A stretch of DNA of 64,000 bases from Planctomycetota bacterium. GTDB lineage: Bacteria > Planctomycetota > JAJSAM01. A program made the position numbers and the translations under genes. This document shows, piece by piece, positions 16,062 to 24,940 of this stretch. Each line of letters starts with the position of its first letter. Position 1 is the stretch's first letter. The stretch covers positions 1 through 64,000 of the forward strand of contig JAJSAM010000009.1 in assembly GCA_024274785.1 (NCBI GenBank). Reading direction: 5' to 3'. Below the pieces are notes generated by a model. It saw only the letters and a program-made list of their open reading frames with translations. It was not told where the DNA came from and did not search any database.

Positions 16062-17656
16062 AGCGGCTGATACCGATCCTCCTGGCGCTCCCTTTTCTCG
16101 GCTTGTTCGCCTGGATCACTTTCAGCGGCCCGTCACCGGAACTGGCAAAAAAGGATCCGGTCCGGCCGAAGGAGCGCATCGAGGACTTTCGACGGCCCCT
16201 GCCATCCCTGCCCGATGATCGCCGCCGGCGCAAGGATCCGAAGCCGGCGCCCGGGCCTGAGCCGGTTCCCGGGGAGGAGGGCTGTGCGCTCTTCGGCGTG
16301 GTCCAGCTCCCCGATGGCGAACCGGCCGGGGGCGTCCTCGTCTACCTGACCGTCCCCGGCGCGGTCGTTCGCGTCGACGGCCCGAAGACTGCCACCGACC
16401 CGTCCGGGCAGTTTCTGCTTACCGTCCTTCCGGGCTACTACGACGTCATCGCCTGGCAGGCCGGTCTGGTCCCCGCGGTGGTGGCGGACGTGCGCGCTGC
16501 GGCGGGCCGCCGCCTCGACCTCGGAAACCTGAAGCTCCTCCCCGGACTCACCATCACCGGCCGCGTGGTGGATACCGAAGGCCGTGCGATCCCGGACGCC
16601 GCGGCGGGAGCGCGTTCCCCCGACCTCCGACTGCCCGGAGGCGGCCTTCCCGGTCGGGTAGCGATCGGCCGGTTCTCGTCCGCCGCGACCGAGCCGGACG
16701 GCACGTTCCGGCTGACCGGGCTGCTGCCGGGCACGCTGCTGGTCCGGGCCGATGCGCTCGGATTCAAGATGATGGCGGAACCGAAAGAAGTTTCGGCCGG
16801 GGAGACCGGTGTGGTTATCGAGCTTCAAAGACGGCTTCTTCTCACCGGCCGGATCCTCCGCGAAGCCGACGGTCGTCCCATCCCGGGCGTCACGGTGAAA
16901 CTGGAGATCAGGACGAGGCAGTTTACCGGCAGCCAGTTCTTCAAGACCGTGGCGGACGGGCGCTTCTCGTTCGACCTTACCCAGGAGGACCTTGAGGATC
17001 AGGAGGTGGAACTTACGCTCCGCGTCTCCGGGGCGGGATATGTGGAGCTGACCGCGACGGCGCTCTCCCTCGAGGAACTCAGTCCGGCGAGGAAGTACGT
17101 CCTGCGGCTCATCGAGGCTGTTCCCGAGGAGCCTGGCATTCTCATCGGACGCGTGCTTTACGACACCGGCGCTCCGTTTGTGGGCAGCCTCACGCTCTCG
17201 TTCTCGCGGGAGGGCAGCGCCGGCGACATCTTCCGGGTGCGGACGGATGACGAAGGCCGCTTCAAGCTGCCCGGTATTCCGCCCGGTGAGTACAGGCTGC
17301 ACACCGCGCCGCACAGCACCGAGGTCCTCCTCGAGACCGGCAAGGTCATCCTGATCACGGCCGGCGGGGAGGAGATGACGGAGTTCACCATTCCGCGAGG
17401 CGGCGACGTGAAGATCACCGTGACCGACGATCGCGGTGAGATCGTGGCGGATGCGGAGGCCGCGTTGCTGGATGCCACCGGCGCCACGATCCGGGTCCAT
17501 CCGGCCCGGGACGGCGCCATCGTTTTTCACGACCTCGAGCCCGGTGAGGTCCGGTTCAAGGTCACCGCGCCCGGGTACGGATTCGCCACGCTCACGGCCA
17601 CGATCGAGAAGGACCGCGCCGTCGGACTCTCCGCCCGCCTGCCGGAGGCTCGATGA
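16058..17656 (+). CDS. Exported carboxypeptidase-regulatory-like repeat protein
   Basis: A 532-residue protein with an N-terminal hydrophobic segment (signal or anchor, residues 4-22) and a basic, Pro-rich linker to about residue 75. At least four beta-sandwich units of the CarboxypepD_reg/SdrD-B kind follow. Each has the pattern G.V....G.P..G..V and ...T..DG.F.L..L.PG.Y.... No catalytic domain is visible. It lies between two ATGA overlaps, so it is translationally coupled to both neighbours. A structural or adhesive envelope role is likely but not proven. Confidence 0.7.
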   Translation: MKRLIPILLALPFLGLFAWITFSGPSPELAKKDPVRPKERIEDFRRPLPSLPDDRRRRKDPKPAPGPEPVPGEEGCALFGVVQLPDGEPAGGVLVYLTVPGAVVRVDGPKTATDPSGQFLLTVLPGYYDVIAWQAGLVPAVVADVRAAAGRRLDLGNLKLLPGLTITGRVVDTEGRAIPDAAAGARSPDLRLPGGGLPGRVAIGRFSSAATEPDGTFRLTGLLPGTLLVRADALGFKMMAEPKEVSAGETGVVIELQRRLLLTGRILREADGRPIPGVTVKLEIRTRQFTGSQFFKTVADGRFSFDLTQEDLEDQEVELTLRVSGAGYVELTATALSLEELSPARKYVLRLIEAVPEEPGILIGRVLYDTGAPFVGSLTLSFSREGSAGDIFRVRTDDEGRFKLPGIPPGEYRLHTAPHSTEVLLETGKVILITAGGEEMTEFTIPRGGDVKITVTDDRGEIVADAEAALLDATGATIRVHPARDGAIVFHDLEPGEVRFKVTAPGYGFATLTATIEKDRAVGLSARLPEAR

Positions 17657-19170
17657 AGATCCTGCTGCTGATCGGTGTGCTCGTCGCCGCCGGCGCCGTG
17701 GCCGTGGCGTTCGTGCTGCTCCTCGATGGTCCGGCCCCCTTCACCGCGCAGACGCCCTCGCCGGAAGTCGCCCCCGATGACTCACGGCCGGTGATCCCGG
17801 CCGCCGATCCCATGTCCGTCACCGGTCGCGTGGTCGGTCCAGCCGGCGCGCCGCTCGCCTCCGTCGATGTGTATCTGCTCTCCCCCGACAATCCGCTGGT
17901 CCCGACCGATGAACCGCAGAGGGCTCGGACCGGCGAGGATGGAACCTTCATCCTGCGCGGCATGCAGGGCGAGCGCGTCGATATCATCGCGTTTCGCGCC
18001 GGCTTCCGCCCGGGAGTGGTGCCGGATGTTTCTCCGGGAACGACTCATCGCCTGACGCTTAAGGTGGGGGTGGTCGTCGCCGGAACGGTCACCGACGACC
18101 TCGGGCATCCGCTGCCGGGAGTGAGCGTGACCGCCCGGACCAGCGGCACGAACTTCGTCCCCGGCCGCGGCATGTTCCTGCCAAATCACGAGGCCCTGGC
18201 CCTGACCTGGGTCCGTACCCTGTCCGGCTCCGATGGCGGGTTCAGGCTGCGCGGCGTGGGGGATGGCTTGCTCAACATCACCGCCGGGAAACGCGGCTAT
18301 CCGGAGATGGAGAACCCGCTGAACGGTTTCGCCCCTGCCGGCGGGCCGGCCCGCATCGTGTTGCTGCGCCCGTTCACCGCGTCGATCACCGTACGGGACG
18401 CCGAGTCAAGCAAGCCCCTTCCCCGCGTGGCGGTGACGGTGTCCCGGGTGGATGCGGAAGAGGAGCGCGCCATCGGTCGCACCAACCATCGTGGCCTCTT
18501 CACCGGGCGGATGCCCTGGCCCGCGGCGCAGGCGCCGGATTGCCGTGTCTCGATCGTTGCCTGGGACCGCCGCTACGGTGAGATCAGGGCGGACGGCATC
18601 GCGCTCGCCAAAGTCGAGGAGGGGAAGGGCTTCACGCTGCACGCGCTGCGACGGGATCCGGGAGTGGTCCGCCTGCGGGTGGTCTACGACACCGGGGAAC
18701 CCTACTCGCGGTGGATCGGATTTCGGTTCGAGGTCACGCCGAAGGTGAACCAGTTCCGTGGCGGCCGACCGGACGAGGATGGCTATGTCACCATGAAGGT
18801 CCCCGCGGGTACGTATCCGAAGGTGCGGGTAGCGGCGGGAGGAACGGTCGGCCGGGCGGAACTCTCTGGCGTGCAGGTCCTCTCGGGCGAGACGTTCGAG
18901 AAGAGCGTTGTGGTCGAGCGTGGCGGCGATCTGCGGCTGCACTTCGTCGGTGAGGACATCGCGGACCGCGTTTCGGGAAGCGTGAAGCTCGAGTCGAAGG
19001 ACCACCTTACGCAGCGTGGAGTCTGGGGCCGGGAGTTCAGGATCCGGGACCTGCCTCCCGGTGACCTCAAGGTCACGGTCGAAATCCGGGACTATCTCCC
19101 CGTTACGATGAGTATCCAGATCATCAAGGGGAAGAGGTTCGATCTCCCGGTAAAGCTCCGTCGTCGCTGA
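17653..19170 (+). CDS. Exported carboxypeptidase-regulatory-like repeat protein (paralogue of preceding gene)
   Basis: A 505-residue paralogue of the gene before it, overlapping it as ATGA. An N-terminal membrane segment (residues 3-24) is followed by CarboxypepD_reg-like sandwiches. Clear units are SVTGRVVGPAGAPLASVDVY and VVAGTVTDDLGHPLPGVSV, each with TGEDGTFILRG-type strands. Its last 47 nt are also coding on the other strand for the C-terminus of the MurJ-like flippase. Function is unknown; probably co-exported with its neighbour. Confidence 0.7.
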   Translation: MKILLLIGVLVAAGAVAVAFVLLLDGPAPFTAQTPSPEVAPDDSRPVIPAADPMSVTGRVVGPAGAPLASVDVYLLSPDNPLVPTDEPQRARTGEDGTFILRGMQGERVDIIAFRAGFRPGVVPDVSPGTTHRLTLKVGVVVAGTVTDDLGHPLPGVSVTARTSGTNFVPGRGMFLPNHEALALTWVRTLSGSDGGFRLRGVGDGLLNITAGKRGYPEMENPLNGFAPAGGPARIVLLRPFTASITVRDAESSKPLPRVAVTVSRVDAEEERAIGRTNHRGLFTGRMPWPAAQAPDCRVSIVAWDRRYGEIRADGIALAKVEEGKGFTLHALRRDPGVVRLRVVYDTGEPYSRWIGFRFEVTPKVNQFRGGRPDEDGYVTMKVPAGTYPKVRVAAGGTVGRAELSGVQVLSGETFEKSVVVERGGDLRLHFVGEDIADRVSGSVKLESKDHLTQRGVWGREFRIRDLPPGDLKVTVEIRDYLPVTMSIQIIKGKRFDLPVKLRRR

Positions 19171-20701
19171 CGTTGCGCTTCGCGAGAGCCCGGATGACTT
19201 GCGCCAGGTGAATGTTCCTGCATACGGCCAGCACGCCGAGGTAGACCGCCAGGCTGACCGCGCCGAGTGCTCCGAGAATCGCGGCGCGAAGAAGGAACGG
19301 ATTGCCCCGCGGCGGGATCAGGTCGCGGGCGAACCAGAGGATGGTCGCGGTAACCGCTCCGGCCAGGGCCATCTGGAGGAGTGACTTCAGGATGCCCTCG
19401 CCGCGTGGTCTGCCGAGCAGCAGCAGCAGCGCCGTCCCGGTGAAGATCGCGGTGACGGAGATCCCGATGCCGGCGAGGAGCGCCAGGCCCCGGTACCCGA
19501 AGGCGTTGCGCATTGGTATGCCGAGCGTGGCGTAGACGAGCAGGCCGGCCATCGCCGCCAGCACCGGGACCTTCACCTTCCGGAGCGCGAGGAAGGCGTG
19601 GTTCAGGACCCGGCCCGCCGCCGCGAGCACCAGGAACGGGAGCAGGAGTCGCAGGACCGCAGCGGCGTGTTCGGTGTCCCGGGGACCGAAGCGGCCGCGC
19701 TCGAATACCAGTGAGATCGCGTCCCCGGCAAAGACGAAGAGCAGGATCGCGCCGGGGAGGATGACCAGGAAGAGGATCACCGCGGCGCGCCAGGTGCGGC
19801 TGCGCAGTTCGACGAGATCCTTCCGGGCGGCGGACTCCGCGAAGGACGTGTAGGAGGTGATGATCAGGGATGTTCCGAAGAGCATGATCAGCAGGTTGGC
19901 CGGGCGGCGGCCATAGTCGAGCCAGGAGACGGGACCCACCGCGGGGTCGGCGATTCCGGAGGCGAAGCGCTTCTCGATGATGAGGTAGGCGGTGACGAGC
20001 GCGGCGGCGAAGAAGAGGGGGGGCAGCAGGGTGAGGATCCGGCGGACTCCCTCATCGCCGAGGTGGAAACGTGGCCGGTAGCGTCCGGTCCGGAAGGTCG
20101 CCACGAGCAGGATCAGCAGTTGCGCCCAGCAACCGGCGACCAGTCCGAATGCCATTGAGGCGACGCCCATCGATTCGCGAAAGAGCAGCAGGCCGGTGAT
20201 CAGGCCGATCGGCTGGGCGAGCGTGGCGGTGGCCGGAAGGGCGAACTTTCGCAGTCCCTGCAGGGCGGCGGCGAGCACCAGTGACGCTCCCGCCGCCGGG
20301 ATCGCCCAGATGGCGATTTCGAGGAGCGTGCGTGTCAGGGCGAGCCGGGCCGGGTCGAAATCGGGGACGAGCAATCGCGTCAGCGGTTCCGAGTAGATGG
20401 TGACCAGCACGGCCAGGACCCCGAGGCCGATGAACGTCAGGTTCGCGATGCCGGAGAGGACGGCAAACCACTCCGCTCCGCGTTCCTTCCGGACGGAAAC
20501 GAAGACCGGCAGGCACGCCTTGCCGAGCGATGCGAAGAGGGCGAACGTCAGGAAATTCGGCACCGCCACCGCGGAGAACCAGGCATCCGCGCTGAGTCGG
20601 GCCCCGAACATCCCGGCAAAGAGGATGTGCACGGACAGGGAGACCAGGTATCCGCAGAGGTTGAGCAGCGTGATCCGGGCGGTGGAACGGGCGAGACTCA
20701 T
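19124..20701 (-). CDS. MurJ-like lipid II flippase / MOP-superfamily exporter
   Basis: A 525-residue polytopic membrane protein of the MviN/MurJ branch of the MOP superfamily, with 13-14 hydrophobic segments. Features include GARLSADAWFSA near the N-terminus, VFERGRFGPRDTEHAA (compare the FERG.F motif of MurJ) and a conserved LAAAGRVLNHAF segment. It should translocate lipid-linked peptidoglycan precursor or another undecaprenyl-linked sugar. The ATG at 20701 has no Shine-Dalgarno; a TATCCT box lies 8 nt upstream. The 3' end overlaps the convergent gene by 47 nt. Confidence 0.8.
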   Translation of the reverse strand: MSLARSTARITLLNLCGYLVSLSVHILFAGMFGARLSADAWFSAVAVPNFLTFALFASLGKACLPVFVSVRKERGAEWFAVLSGIANLTFIGLGVLAVLVTIYSEPLTRLLVPDFDPARLALTRTLLEIAIWAIPAAGASLVLAAALQGLRKFALPATATLAQPIGLITGLLLFRESMGVASMAFGLVAGCWAQLLILLVATFRTGRYRPRFHLGDEGVRRILTLLPPLFFAAALVTAYLIIEKRFASGIADPAVGPVSWLDYGRRPANLLIMLFGTSLIITSYTSFAESAARKDLVELRSRTWRAAVILFLVILPGAILLFVFAGDAISLVFERGRFGPRDTEHAAAVLRLLLPFLVLAAAGRVLNHAFLALRKVKVPVLAAMAGLLVYATLGIPMRNAFGYRGLALLAGIGISVTAIFTGTALLLLLGRPRGEGILKSLLQMALAGAVTATILWFARDLIPPRGNPFLLRAAILGALGAVSLAVYLGVLAVCRNIHLAQVIRALAKRNVSDDGALPGDRTSSP

Positions 20702-20953
20702 GGGGGGGAGGATACGCGATGGTTGGCCTTCAAGCGGGGCTGATTCGGGCGATTTCGTCACCGCTTGCACGTGCGAGGGGCCGGTGGCCCGAAGGCGGTC
20801 GCACCTGGACCAGCGCGGTGGGGACGGCGTCTCGCCCTCCCGGTCGCCCCGGCCCGCCCGAGCCATTCGATTGCCTCCGCCATCCCGTCTTCCCGATCAA
20901 CTCCCGATTTGAGACTAAAGCCCATGCCCTCTCCGTTCCGATTTCGAACCATC

Positions 20954-20970
20954 GGGGCTGATTTCGCCCC
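20954..20970 (+). promoter_or_regulatory. Small hairpin abutting the ribosome binding site of the TPR gene
   Basis: GGGGC (20954-20958) pairs with GCCCC (20966-20970) around a seven-base loop. The Shine-Dalgarno sequence AGGGAGG begins at the very next base (20971). It could influence access to the ribosome site. The rest of the divergent gap 20702-20953 shows nothing recognisable. Confidence 0.25.
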
Positions 20971-20982
20971 AGGGAGGTCGGC

Positions 20983-22311
20983 ATGATTCGTACTGCTATC
21001 CTGACGGCGCTCGTACTCTCGCTGGTCGCAGGCGCGACGCTCGCGGGTTCAGCCAATGACGCCCTGGCCGCGCTGAAGGCCGGGGATCACGAGAAGGCGT
21101 TGGCCAGGGCCGATCGTGACATCGCCCAGAGCGGCGACCAGGCGACGTCCTGGTTCGTGAAGGCTTACGCTCTGACGGAACTCTCCCGGTTCGAGGAAGC
21201 CTTCGAAGCCTACGAGCAGGCCGTCAAGTACGACGTGAAGAACCCCCGCGTCTGGAACAATCGCGGCGTGGTGCTCGACCGGCTCGGGCGTTATGGCGAG
21301 GCGGAAACGTCCTACCGCAAGGCCGTCACCCTCGATCCGAAGTATGCCTCCCCCTGGAACAACCTCGGCGTGACTCTGGACAAGCTGGGCCGTCCCGAGG
21401 AGGCGATGCAGGCGTTCGAGAAGGCGATCGACTACGACTCGGACTATGCCGCGCCGCACAACAACCTCGGCGCCATGCTCTACGAGCGCGGAGAGAAGAC
21501 CGAGGCGGGCAAGCACTTCCAGGCCGCCCGCAGGATCGACCCGAGTTACAACCTCCCGGTCGTCAATCTGGTGATGCTCGCCCACGAGCGGGGCGACATC
21601 CGGGAGGCCGAGCTCACCCTGCGCACCGTTCTGTCGCAGGACCCGGAGCTGGCCGAAGCCCGGTTCAACCTCGGCATCGTCCTCTTCCAGCAGAAGCGTT
21701 ACGAAGAGGCTCTGGCCGAGATGGAGACGGTGCTCGCTGCGCGGCCGGAAGACACCCGGGTCTTGAACAACCTCGGCGTCCTGAACTTCTACCTGGAACG
21801 TTACCGCGGGGCGATCACCTACCTCGAGGACGCCGTGCGGGTGAAGCCTGACTTCCAGCAGGCCTGGGACAATCTCGGACTCGCCCACTACTTCACCGAT
21901 AACTACGACGCCGCCCTGCTCGCGTTCGAGAAGAGCGTGAGCCTGGCGCCCGACAACTCCTTCGCCTACTACAACCTCGGCTGCGTCTATGCCGACATGG
22001 GCCTGACGAAGCGTTCCGCCCAGGCGTTCAACAAGGCGCTTTCCCTCGAGCCCCAGAACCCCTACGCCCACCACAACATGGGCGTCCTGGCGGGGACGAC
22101 GAAGGACCCGGCCTCGGAGTTGAGGCACTACAAGGCCGCGCTCGATGTGGATCCGAACTATGCCGACGCGCACCGGAGCCTCGGGATCTTCTACGCCCGC
22201 CAGAAGGGCTATATCGACCCGGAGAAGGCCGAGCAGCACCTTCGCACCTACCTCGCCCTGGTGCCGGGAGTGGAGGACAAGGAGATTGCCGAACTGCTGC
22301 GCGACCTGTAG
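20983..22311 (+). CDS. Exported tetratricopeptide repeat protein
   Basis: A 442-residue protein with a signal peptide (MIRTAILTALVLSLVAGATLAG) and about eleven consecutive TPR units filling the rest. Units are regular, for example WNNRGVVLDRLGRYGEAETS and WNNLGVTLDKLGRPEEAMQA. The Shine-Dalgarno AGGGAGG sits 5 nt before the ATG. No catalytic domain is present, so it most likely works as a periplasmic protein-protein scaffold. It stands alone, with a hairpin and a tRNA gene downstream. Confidence 0.85.
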   Translation: MIRTAILTALVLSLVAGATLAGSANDALAALKAGDHEKALARADRDIAQSGDQATSWFVKAYALTELSRFEEAFEAYEQAVKYDVKNPRVWNNRGVVLDRLGRYGEAETSYRKAVTLDPKYASPWNNLGVTLDKLGRPEEAMQAFEKAIDYDSDYAAPHNNLGAMLYERGEKTEAGKHFQAARRIDPSYNLPVVNLVMLAHERGDIREAELTLRTVLSQDPELAEARFNLGIVLFQQKRYEEALAEMETVLAARPEDTRVLNNLGVLNFYLERYRGAITYLEDAVRVKPDFQQAWDNLGLAHYFTDNYDAALLAFEKSVSLAPDNSFAYYNLGCVYADMGLTKRSAQAFNKALSLEPQNPYAHHNMGVLAGTTKDPASELRHYKAALDVDPNYADAHRSLGIFYARQKGYIDPEKAEQHLRTYLALVPGVEDKEIAELLRDL

Positions 22312-22338
22312 GCGCCGAAGCTGAGCGAGCACGAGCCG

Positions 22339-22356
22339 CAGGGGGCTCGCCCCCTG
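22339..22356. terminator. Hairpin between the TPR gene and tRNA-Pro(CGG)
   Basis: CAGGGGG (22339-22345) pairs with CCCCCTG (22350-22356) around a CTCG tetraloop. It lies 27 nt after the TPR stop and, on the other strand, 20 nt downstream of the tRNA 3' end. It can serve either transcript. Confidence 0.6.
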
Positions 22357-22375
22357 AAAACGAACCGGAGGAAGG

Positions 22376-22453
<78 letters not shown>

Positions 22454-22697
22454 ACCGTGTGAGACTGGAAATCACGTTGCGGGTGCAGGATACACAGCGC
22501 TTCCGCAATGGGAGCGCAAATCCTGCAAGCCTCGGCGGTCTGGTTCAACGTTTTTCGGAGAGGGGGGCTCAATGATTCCATCGAGGGATGGCGGGGGCAA
22601 TCTACTCAAGTCGGCTGTGGGGCTGACTCGATGATGAATCGGCGGACCGCCGCGAGATTCTCTCCGTTGGTTCGATCGCAGGAGGACCACCTCTGAA

Positions 22698-23801
22698 ATG
22701 AAGATTCTGGTTGCCGACGACAACGAGATCGTGACCCGCGCGCTGAATCAGCTTCTCTCCCGGAGTGGCTTCTCGGTGACGTGTGTCGAAAGCGGAGGGG
22801 CGGCACTCGATGCGGCCGAATCCACCGACTTCGACCTGGTGCTCCTGGACGTCAATATGCCGGATCTCGACGGGATCGAGGTTTGCCAGAAGCTGAAGAC
22901 CGGAAGCAACAGCTTTTTGCCGGTCATCCTGATTACCGGCAGCCAGTCCACCGAGGGAAAGGTGGTGGGGCTCGAGGCCGGTGCGGACGACTACATCCTG
23001 AAACCGTTCGACAGCAGGGAGATGCTCGCGAGGATCAAGGCGCTCCTGCGCATCAAGACGCTCCACGACGAAGTCCGGCACCTGGCCCAGGTTCGGGAGC
23101 AGATCGTTTACACGGTGTCCCACGACTTCCGCACGCCGCTGGTGGGCATCCGCGGCGCCATTCGCAACCTCCTGAACGGCCTGGTCGGTGAACTGAACCC
23201 GGACCAGCGGGAGTACATGGAACTCGTGGACGACGCCACCGAGCGGCTGACTGAAATGACCGAACAGCTCACGCGCGCGGCGCGACGGCAATCCGTTTCA
23301 CCCGTCAGCCGCGAGCCTGTGGATCTCGAAAAGGCCAGCAATACCGCAATCGCCGGTCTGCGCGCCAACATCGTCGAACGACGTCTGCGGGTCTATCTCC
23401 AGCCGGAAGAAAATCTCCTTCCGGCGTGGGGCGACCGGGAAAAGCTGATCCAGCTGCTCGGGAACCTGTTCGACAACGCCATCAAGTACTCCCCGGACGG
23501 CGGCCTGGTCCGGATCGAAGTGAAAACCGAAGACTCGAAGCGAGGTCCGGCTATTCACCTGACGGTGAAGGACCAGGGACCAGGCATCGCGCGATCCGAC
23601 TTTGAGCGGATCTTCTATCGGTTCGAGCAGGTCGGCGTTCCGGAGCACACCATGGGCCTCGGCACCGGACTCGGCCTGGCGATCTGCAAGGAGATCGTCG
23701 AAGCCCACGGTGGCAGGATCTGGGTGGAGAGCGACCGCGGCCAGGGCGCCGTCTTCCATGTGGTGCTTCCCGCCGCCACTCCGAAGAGAGGCGCGGCATG
23801 A
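22698..23801 (+). CDS. Receiver-histidine kinase (REC-HisKA-HATPase)
   Basis: A soluble 367-residue protein with an N-terminal receiver domain (about residues 1-120; phosphoacceptor Asp51 in LLDVNMP, Lys102). It is joined by a short coiled coil to HisKA (His142 in SHDFRTPL) and an ATPase domain (N-box LLGNLFDNAIKYS, G1 DQGPGI, G2 GLGTGLGLAI). No sensory or membrane domain is present, so its input is probably phosphotransfer onto the receiver. AGGAGG lies 12 nt upstream of the ATG, a rather long spacing. The next gene encodes a receiver protein that may be its partner. Confidence 0.9.
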   Translation: MKILVADDNEIVTRALNQLLSRSGFSVTCVESGGAALDAAESTDFDLVLLDVNMPDLDGIEVCQKLKTGSNSFLPVILITGSQSTEGKVVGLEAGADDYILKPFDSREMLARIKALLRIKTLHDEVRHLAQVREQIVYTVSHDFRTPLVGIRGAIRNLLNGLVGELNPDQREYMELVDDATERLTEMTEQLTRAARRQSVSPVSREPVDLEKASNTAIAGLRANIVERRLRVYLQPEENLLPAWGDREKLIQLLGNLFDNAIKYSPDGGLVRIEVKTEDSKRGPAIHLTVKDQGPGIARSDFERIFYRFEQVGVPEHTMGLGTGLGLAICKEIVEAHGGRIWVESDRGQGAVFHVVLPAATPKRGAA

Positions 23802-23934
23802 GTGTGACCGCACACCGCGCGGCCGATCCGCGGGCGAAGCCACGCACGGAGGGTCGGGTCTTGTCCCGGCCGTGCCGGACCCATCGAGAGTGCTGCGAAG
23901 ATTCGAAACGTCAGCTGAACAGAAGAGGTGCAGT

Positions 23935-24633
23935 ATGAGCATGACGGACAAATCGACTCGCGAGATCCTCCTGATCGACGACGACCCGCTCGTCGTGAAG
24001 GTCTATGCGGAGCGCATGCGCTTCGAGGGGTGGAATGTCTCCGTGGCCCGGGACGGCTGGGAAGCCTGTCAGGAGGCGAAGCGGGCCAGGTTCGACATGA
24101 TCCTGCTCGACATCAGGATGCCCTTCCATGACGGTGTGGAAGTCCTCCGCGACATCCGCGGCGGCGAAACGAACAAGGACAGCCTGATCTACATCCTGAC
24201 CAGCCTTTCCGAGGGCGACGAAGTGGACGATGCCGTGCGTCTCGGAGCGGACGGGGTCTTTCGCAAGGCCAACGTCCGGCCGGATGAACTCACCCGCCAG
24301 ATCGACCTCATCCTGAACACGGCCGGCGCGGACAATGATCTCGATCTCGGTGGCACCGATGACCCGGTGGAGGGTGAGGGTTCCGGCGACCCGCTCGATT
24401 TCGGCCCGCCCGACACGAAACCGGCCCTCGACATGGAGCGCACCTACGAGGTCTATGTCAATCCCCTTGCCGGGGACGGCGTCAACCTCTCCCAGGCGCT
24501 CGGGTTGCCGGAACTCTACACCTGCTCCGGATGCGGCGGGCAGGTCTGCCTCGTGCTCACGCCGGTGGAGGCCGGGGATGGCCGCGACCTCCTGGGGCGG
24601 TTCATCTGCTCGAGTTGCCAGACCGACGCATAG
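23935..24633 (+). CDS. Response regulator with C-terminal zinc ribbon
   Basis: A 232-residue cytosolic protein. The start at 23935 follows AGAGGTG. The receiver domain (about residues 10-130) has the acidic pocket LIDDDPL, phosphoacceptor Asp59 in LLDIRMP and the Lys in FRKANV. An acidic linker (residues 135-170) leads to a C-terminal domain with CSGC and CSSC pairs about 35 residues apart, a probable zinc ribbon. There is no helix-turn-helix, so output is more likely protein interaction than DNA binding. The gap 23802-23934 before it shows nothing notable. Confidence 0.85.
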   Translation: MSMTDKSTREILLIDDDPLVVKVYAERMRFEGWNVSVARDGWEACQEAKRARFDMILLDIRMPFHDGVEVLRDIRGGETNKDSLIYILTSLSEGDEVDDAVRLGADGVFRKANVRPDELTRQIDLILNTAGADNDLDLGGTDDPVEGEGSGDPLDFGPPDTKPALDMERTYEVYVNPLAGDGVNLSQALGLPELYTCSGCGGQVCLVLTPVEAGDGRDLLGRFICSSCQTDA

Positions 24634-24798
24634 GGCTCGTCTGGAAATCAGTGCGACCGTTGCACCGAGAGCGCCGCCCGGCCCGAGAAAGCAAGGCGCG
24701 AGGAGGGCGCGATCTTACTGGTTTCAATCGACGGGCAACAATGCGTAGCGGGATGGAGCGGCTCTCGAATGCGGGAGTTCTTTCCAGACCGGCCCATG
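24634..24798 (+). repeat. Dispersed repeat, copy A
   Basis: The roughly 164-bp segment directly after the response regulator stop matches, in inverted orientation, the segment 38872-39034. The best conserved core is GAGAAAGCAAGGCGCGAGG preceded by CCGTTGCACCGAGAGCGCC and followed by GGTTTCAA.CGA, then TCGAATGCGG.AG. By eye the copies agree at most positions, with scattered substitutions. It has no convincing coding frame. It may be a mobile palindromic-type element, a remnant, or a structured RNA. The rest of the gap (24799-24940) shows nothing. Confidence 0.75.
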
Positions 24799-24940
24799 GG
24801 AAGCGCTCCGGGGATCGGGCGGCTCGTCCCTCCGGCACGAAGTCCTTGACCGAAGGTGGAGACAGCATCTGCTGGTCCGGCTCCCACGGGCGGAGAGTTT
24901 CGCCGTTCACGAGCTGCTCTCCGGTCCGCCGAAGGCCGGC

